Positions 60,733-64,000 of a stretch of DNA of 64,000 nucleotides are shown here, piece by piece. The notes below the pieces were generated by a model. That model was not told the origin of the DNA and ran no database searches. It worked only from the letters and a program-made list of their open reading frames with translations. How positions within the stretch are numbered: position 1 is the first letter of the stretch; each line of letters opens with the position of its first letter. Origin of the DNA: Betaproteobacteria bacterium UBA5216 (GTDB lineage Bacteria; Pseudomonadota; Gammaproteobacteria; Burkholderiales; SG8-41); the NCBI GenBank assembly GCA_002412495.1, contig DHVE01000066.1:41459-105458 (forward strand). Reading direction: 5' to 3'. The position numbers and the translations under genes are program-made.

Positions 60733-61531
60733 CGGGCGTCTCCACTATTAATCCCTGCGAACGCCACGCGAGAAACAGTTCGAGGTCAAGCAAATCCTGC
60801 GAGCCCGCCGGCGGCAACTCGGCGCGCACGCCGAAAAAACACGCGCGCAGGCGGCGGTGCAATGATCCCATGGTTTGCCATTCGAGACGGTAAACCGGAT
60901 ACGGGTTGCCATGCCCCTGGCTGATGGTGTCATTCAGCAACTTGCGCCCGAAATTGCGATCGTGACAGTGTGTGCAGGCAAGATTCATCTGTCCCATGCG
61001 CGTGTAAAAAATATCGGCGCCGCGCCGGAAGTTGCGCTGGTTCTGCGGATCAATCACCACGTTCACCGGCACACCGCGCGACTGCATGCCGACATATGCC
61101 GTCAGCGCCAGCAATTCGTCGGATTCATAACGCAACGGCGCCGTCTGCTGGTTGCGTTCGCGGCACTGGTTGATTCGCCCCTCGATATTGGTCAGCCGCG
61201 CCGTGCCGGGATCGACTTTCGGGTACTTCGCCGAGACACCCTTCATACTGGCGCGCGCATCCTGATGGCACCCGGCACACGATTTTTCGCTTTTGCCCGC
61301 CGGCTCATTCCACAGTTTTTCGCCGCGCGTGATCCACAGCATCGCCGGACTGGAAAAGTCGTCCTGCTGCAAAGCGCGAACTTCCGCGCCCGAAAAATCA
61401 ATGCCCGATTTCAGGGGTTCGGGGCGCTTCGGTTCGGCGGCAAGCGCACTGGCGGTCAAGACCAGCGCAACCGGGAAATACCGAAAGAATAATCGGGTTA
61501 GCGGGTAACCCCTACGCTGCGCGCTTTTCAC
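60719..61531 (-). CDS. soxA: SoxA diheme cytochrome c
   Basis: This 270-residue periplasmic catalytic subunit of SoxAX couples thiosulfate to the SoxY thiol. It has a signal peptide ending ALAAE and two heme sites, CAGCH (about 85-89) and CTHCH (about 186-190). The Cys about 231 in LHRRLRACFFGVRAELPPAG corresponds to the persulfide axial ligand of the active-site heme. It is thus the diheme type. It starts with GTG just after the soxZ stop; no ATG fits better. Confidence 0.94.
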   Translation of the reverse strand: MKSAQRRGYPLTRLFFRYFPVALVLTASALAAEPKRPEPLKSGIDFSGAEVRALQQDDFSSPAMLWITRGEKLWNEPAGKSEKSCAGCHQDARASMKGVSAKYPKVDPGTARLTNIEGRINQCRERNQQTAPLRYESDELLALTAYVGMQSRGVPVNVVIDPQNQRNFRRGADIFYTRMGQMNLACTHCHDRNFGRKLLNDTISQGHGNPYPVYRLEWQTMGSLHRRLRACFFGVRAELPPAGSQDLLDLELFLAWRSQGLIVETPGVRK

Positions 61532-61535
61532 CCGT

Positions 61536-61859
61536 TCACGCCGTTACGGTGATTACCGCGCTCGCCGAGCCCTTTTCGCCGCGATCATCGATCCAAGAAA
61601 ACTCGACAGCGCCGCTTTCCCGGGCAACGATGTAAAACTGCAAGTAAGGGTTGGCCGCGATGCCGGAACCCATTTCCGCGCGAAACACTTCAGTGCCGTT
61701 GTAACGGCACACCAGATTGCTGACGGTGTTCTTGGGTATGACTTTACCCATGTTGTCCATGCGAAAGCCGGTTTCCATCGGGTGCTGAATCGCGATGCGA
61801 ATTTCCACCAGCTCGCCGCGTTTGGCTCGTGGCGGCACGAGTAACCTGGCGACACTCAT
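61536..61859 (-). CDS. soxZ: SoxZ
   Basis: This 107-residue all-beta partner of SoxY in the sulfur-carrier heterodimer is complete and typical: RGELVEIRIAIQHPMETGFR, GKVIPKNTVSNLVCRYNGTE, SGIAANPYLQFYIVARESGA, ending SASAVITVTA. It has no signal of its own; in this system it is exported bound to SoxY through the SoxY Tat signal. It lies 8 bases after soxY. Confidence 0.94.
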   Translation of the reverse strand: MSVARLLVPPRAKRGELVEIRIAIQHPMETGFRMDNMGKVIPKNTVSNLVCRYNGTEVFRAEMGSGIAANPYLQFYIVARESGAVEFSWIDDRGEKGSASAVITVTA

Positions 61860-61867
61860 TTACATTC

Positions 61868-62362
61868 TCACGTTATATCCGACGCATCGAGACACGCGGT
61901 TTCGGTCACGATCACATCCGCCGATGCCGCCCAGAAGGAGCCATCCGACATTTGCGCCAGTGCCACCACATGCTGCGCGCCCGCCAGCCGTATGCGCGTG
62001 GTCAGCGCGGCACGCCCGGCTTCAGGCGACAGGCTGATCTTGGCAATAATGGGCCGCGGGTTTTTCTCCGAAAGCAAATACAACGTGCTGACGTAATCCG
62101 CCGCCGTCATCGGACTTTCCACCGTCACCGTCAGCGGCACCAGGTGGCCGTTCTCCGCCAGATGCGGAATATCCAGCTTGACGCGGCTCTCGCGCACCGG
62201 CGCACCGTTGGTGATTTGCTTCATGACCGGCACCAGTTGCTCCAGCGGCGGCCGCACCGTGGGTATCTGCGCCAACACCGGCGATGCAGCAGGCAACAGC
62301 AGGCCGCCAGCGATGCTCTTCAGCACGCTGCGTCGCGCGGGATAGGGTTGGCGTATTTTCAT
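61868..62362 (-). CDS. soxY: SoxY sulfur-carrier protein with atypical C-terminal arm
   Basis: This 164-residue carrier has a twin-arginine signal (ARRSVLKSIAGGLLLPAASP). The SoxY core is recognisable (VKLDIPHLAENGHLVPLTVT, SPMTAADYVSTLYLLSEKNP, GAQHVVALAQMSDGSFW). Canonical SoxY ends GGCGG, with the carrier Cys next to last in a flexible arm. Here the end is IVTETACLDASDIT, with a single Cys157 seven residues from the C-terminus and no flanking glycines. I checked the codons up to the TGA at 61868 and see no frameshift. It overlaps soxX by 4 bases. Confidence 0.9.
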   Translation of the reverse strand: MKIRQPYPARRSVLKSIAGGLLLPAASPVLAQIPTVRPPLEQLVPVMKQITNGAPVRESRVKLDIPHLAENGHLVPLTVTVESPMTAADYVSTLYLLSEKNPRPIIAKISLSPEAGRAALTTRIRLAGAQHVVALAQMSDGSFWAASADVIVTETACLDASDIT

Positions 62363-62817
62363 TGGAGCGTCTGCAAATAGGCTATCACATCTTCGATCTG
62401 CTCTGCAGTTAGAACCGGCTTGCCGCGCAGGGGTTCCGCCACGCGATGCAATCCTTCGACGCGATAGTAAGCCGGCATGATCGATTCGGCGTTAAATGCC
62501 TGCGGATCCACAATGCGCGCGCGCATCTGCGCCGCTGAACTGCGCTTGCCAACGCCGGACAGCGGCGGTGCCAGATTGCCGTAAAAGCGCTCGCCGGTTT
62601 CGGGCACGGCGTGGCACAGAATGCAGTTGGCCTCGCGGCTCACCAGCACCTTGCGTCCGCGCTCGGCATCCGGCACGCCGTTCGCGAGCGGCTGACGGAT
62701 TTCACCGCCGCTCATTTGATATGGCGGCCCGCCGCCCGGCGCCACGCAACCGGCCAACGCAACCGCGACCATGGCGATGACGCTCGCCCAATGCTTCATG
62801 GGCATCATAGGCCTCAT
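62359..62817 (-). CDS. soxX: SoxX monoheme cytochrome c
   Basis: This protein of about 152 residues is the electron-transfer subunit of SoxAX. It has a lipobox (VALAGC, Cys about 24), so it is likely a lipoprotein; one heme site, NCILCH (about 65-69); and the Met ligand about 114 in ESIMPAYYRVEGLHRVAEPL. The C-terminus, LTAEQIEDVIAYLQTLQ, is typical. Several ATGs are possible (62817, 62808, 62805, 62799). The family usually starts shortly before the hydrophobic segment, so the true start may be the shorter one. Confidence 0.92.
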   Translation of the reverse strand: MRPMMPMKHWASVIAMVAVALAGCVAPGGGPPYQMSGGEIRQPLANGVPDAERGRKVLVSREANCILCHAVPETGERFYGNLAPPLSGVGKRSSAAQMRARIVDPQAFNAESIMPAYYRVEGLHRVAEPLRGKPVLTAEQIEDVIAYLQTLQ

Positions 62818-62844
62818 GGCTGTTGTATCACAACGATCACGCGA

Positions 62845-63402
62845 TCACCCGCGCGGCGGCACGCGCCACAAGTAAATGGGTGCGCCTCCCACCATCTCTG
62901 ATTTCTCCGGCTTCCAGTCGCCCATGTCGAACGCGTGCGACACGATGCGCGTACCGGGCTTGAGTTCCTTCAGCAGCTTCGGCCGCAGTTTGAGATTCAG
63001 ACGTGTCAGCAGATACAGCGTAACCACCGTGGCCTCGCTGATATCCGTCTCGAACAAATCGCCCTGTATGAAGCGCACCTTATCGTCCGCGCCGGTACGC
63101 GCCGACAACTCGCGCGCCTCCTGGATACGCTCCGGATCGATGTCGATGCCGACACCGCGCGCGCCAAATTGTCGCGCCGCCGTAACCACGAATCGGCCAT
63201 CGCCGCAGCCGAGGTCATACACGATGTCCTTACTGGTCACTTCGGCGAGCTTCAGCATTTGCACGACGACATCAAAGCTGCTCGGCACGAAGATGACGTC
63301 GGGTGTACGCTGAGCCAGAACGTCCCGGCCCGCGCCAGCGAGGGCGACGCCGTTCATCACGCTCATCGCGCCCAGTGCATTCAGAAATCGTCTGCGATCC
63401 AA
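62845..63402 (-). CDS. Class I SAM-dependent methyltransferase with Tat-like signal
   Basis: This 185-residue protein has a Rossmann methyltransferase core: KDIVYDLGCGDGRFVVTAAR (SAM motif I), GVGIDIDPERIQEARELSAR, VRFIQGDLFETDISEATVVT and a C-terminus ending IYLWRVPPRG. It starts MDRRRFLNALGAMSVMNGVA, with an RRRF pair and hydrophobic stretch like a Tat signal, followed by VLAQ. An exported SAM enzyme would be odd, since SAM is cytoplasmic; the segment may instead be a membrane anchor. The start is TTG with GGGAG upstream. It lies 27 bases before soxX and is the first gene of the sox operon. Confidence 0.8.
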   Translation of the reverse strand: MDRRRFLNALGAMSVMNGVALAGAGRDVLAQRTPDVIFVPSSFDVVVQMLKLAEVTSKDIVYDLGCGDGRFVVTAARQFGARGVGIDIDPERIQEARELSARTGADDKVRFIQGDLFETDISEATVVTLYLLTRLNLKLRPKLLKELKPGTRIVSHAFDMGDWKPEKSEMVGGAPIYLWRVPPRG

Positions 63403-63524
63403 CGTGTGCTCCCGTTACAATATGGTGCGTATTATGCCGTAGTCCCGATAAAATAAAACACAACAAAAACAATGGGTTATTTTCGGCTCTGCTGCCTCAA
63501 GCCGTTTGTATGTTTCAAGGTGAA

Positions 63525-64000
63525 ATGATGATCAAGCTCTGGTCCATTCTCGGCAATTCGCAAAAGCTCGACGGCGGCGCGATGTTCGGCAACGCCCCGC
63601 GCCTGATGTGGTCGCGCTGGCTCGCGCCCGATGACCAGAACCGCTTGCAGTTCGCCTGCCGCGCGCTGCTCGCCACCGGATTGGGTGAGCGCGGTGACAA
63701 GCGAGTGCTGTTTGAGACCGGCATTGGCGCATTTTTTGAACCGCGCCTGAAAGAACGCTACGGTGTTGTTGAAGAGGACCATGTGCTGCTCGCCTCGCTT
63801 GCCAAAGCCGGCTTCACGCACGAAGACATCGACGCCGTAGTGCTGTCGCATTTGCATTTCGATCACGCCGGCGGATTGCTCGCGCCGTGGCAAGCCGATG
63901 CGCCGCCGACACTGCTGTTTCCCAATGCGCGATTTATTGTCGGACGTGAATGCTGGGAACGTGCGCAAAAGCCGCATCCGCGCGACCGCGCCTCGTTCAT
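63525..64000 (+). CDS. MBL-fold metallohydrolase, N-terminal part
   Basis: About 158 residues of a metallo-beta-lactamase-fold enzyme are visible before the window ends. It has LLATGLGERGDKRVLFETGI early and the zinc motif VLSHLHFDHAGGLLAPW (HxHxDH). The group includes thiol hydrolases and quorum-lactonase-like proteins; the visible part does not decide. It is divergent from the sox operon across about 120 bases. AAGGTG lies a few bases before the ATG at 63525. Confidence 0.85.
   Translation, partial: MMIKLWSILGNSQKLDGGAMFGNAPRLMWSRWLAPDDQNRLQFACRALLATGLGERGDKRVLFETGIGAFFEPRLKERYGVVEEDHVLLASLAKAGFTHEDIDAVVLSHLHFDHAGGLLAPWQADAPPTLLFPNARFIVGRECWERAQKPHPRDRASF

Overview
The window looks like a chromosomal segment of a GC-rich betaproteobacterium, probably Burkholderiales, Rhodocyclales or a related uncultured lineage. 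This is inferred from five Bug/TctC-type solute-binding genes or relics, the polA / DUF2782 / thrB / BPSS1780-type neighbourhood, a three-subunit 2-oxoacid oxidoreductase of the kind described from Azoarcus and Thauera, and a Sox thiosulfate-oxidation cluster. I saw no rRNA, tRNA, CRISPR array, prophage or intact insertion sequence. About 60 protein genes can be supported.

Region 1 (1-12.5 kb, all minus strand) is a fatty-acid-like degradation operon. It holds an acyl-CoA ligase, two crotonase-fold enzymes (one of the MenB/BadI ring-cleaving type), an SDR, an acyl-CoA dehydrogenase, two 3-hydroxyacyl-CoA dehydrogenase-like proteins (one apparently catalytically dead), an AMACR-like racemase, a formyl-CoA-transferase-like protein and two quinone oxidoreductases. 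The combination suggests breakdown of an alicyclic or branched acid; the substrate is unknown. Two nested-palindrome repeats lie between genes of this operon.

Region 2 (12.7-24 kb) holds a large hybrid sensor kinase with a stand-alone receiver, a membrane protein, a NUDIX hydrolase, an EamA transporter, a two-gene TPP decarboxylase (ComDE-like), a secreted DUF2059-like protein, a decayed Bug gene, and the minus-strand run polA - CapK-like ligase - ybiB - M23 peptidase.

Region 3 (25-42 kb) is mostly housekeeping: polA, DUF2782, thrB, uvrD, leuS, lptE, holA, a periplasmic ATP-dependent ligase, proA and a lipoyl-domain lpdA. Short tandem repeats sit in the flexible linkers of several of these proteins.

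Region 4 (42-54.7 kb) has a second hybrid kinase, a CoA transferase, a carboxymuconolactone decarboxylase-like gene, three Bug proteins in one overlapping operon, and a KorCAB-type 2-oxoglutarate oxidoreductase operon that ends in a strong terminator.

Region 5 (54.8-57.7 kb) is accessory: an AT-richer SUKH-like gene, a decayed MITE-like repeat, and rtcB. A consensus promoter and a structured leader with an intrinsic terminator precede rtcB. Two small basic ORFs and a possible relic follow it.

Region 6 (57.8-64 kb) is a rearranged sox locus. soxCD (plus strand) converge on a Bug gene, which is joined to soxXYZA (minus strand) with a Tat-signal methyltransferase in front. soxB is absent from the window, and SoxY has a non-canonical C-terminal arm. 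The window ends inside a metallo-beta-lactamase-fold gene. The best leads for something undescribed are the rtcB leader, a 19-bp AT-rich motif found five times at gene boundaries, and the atypical sox locus.
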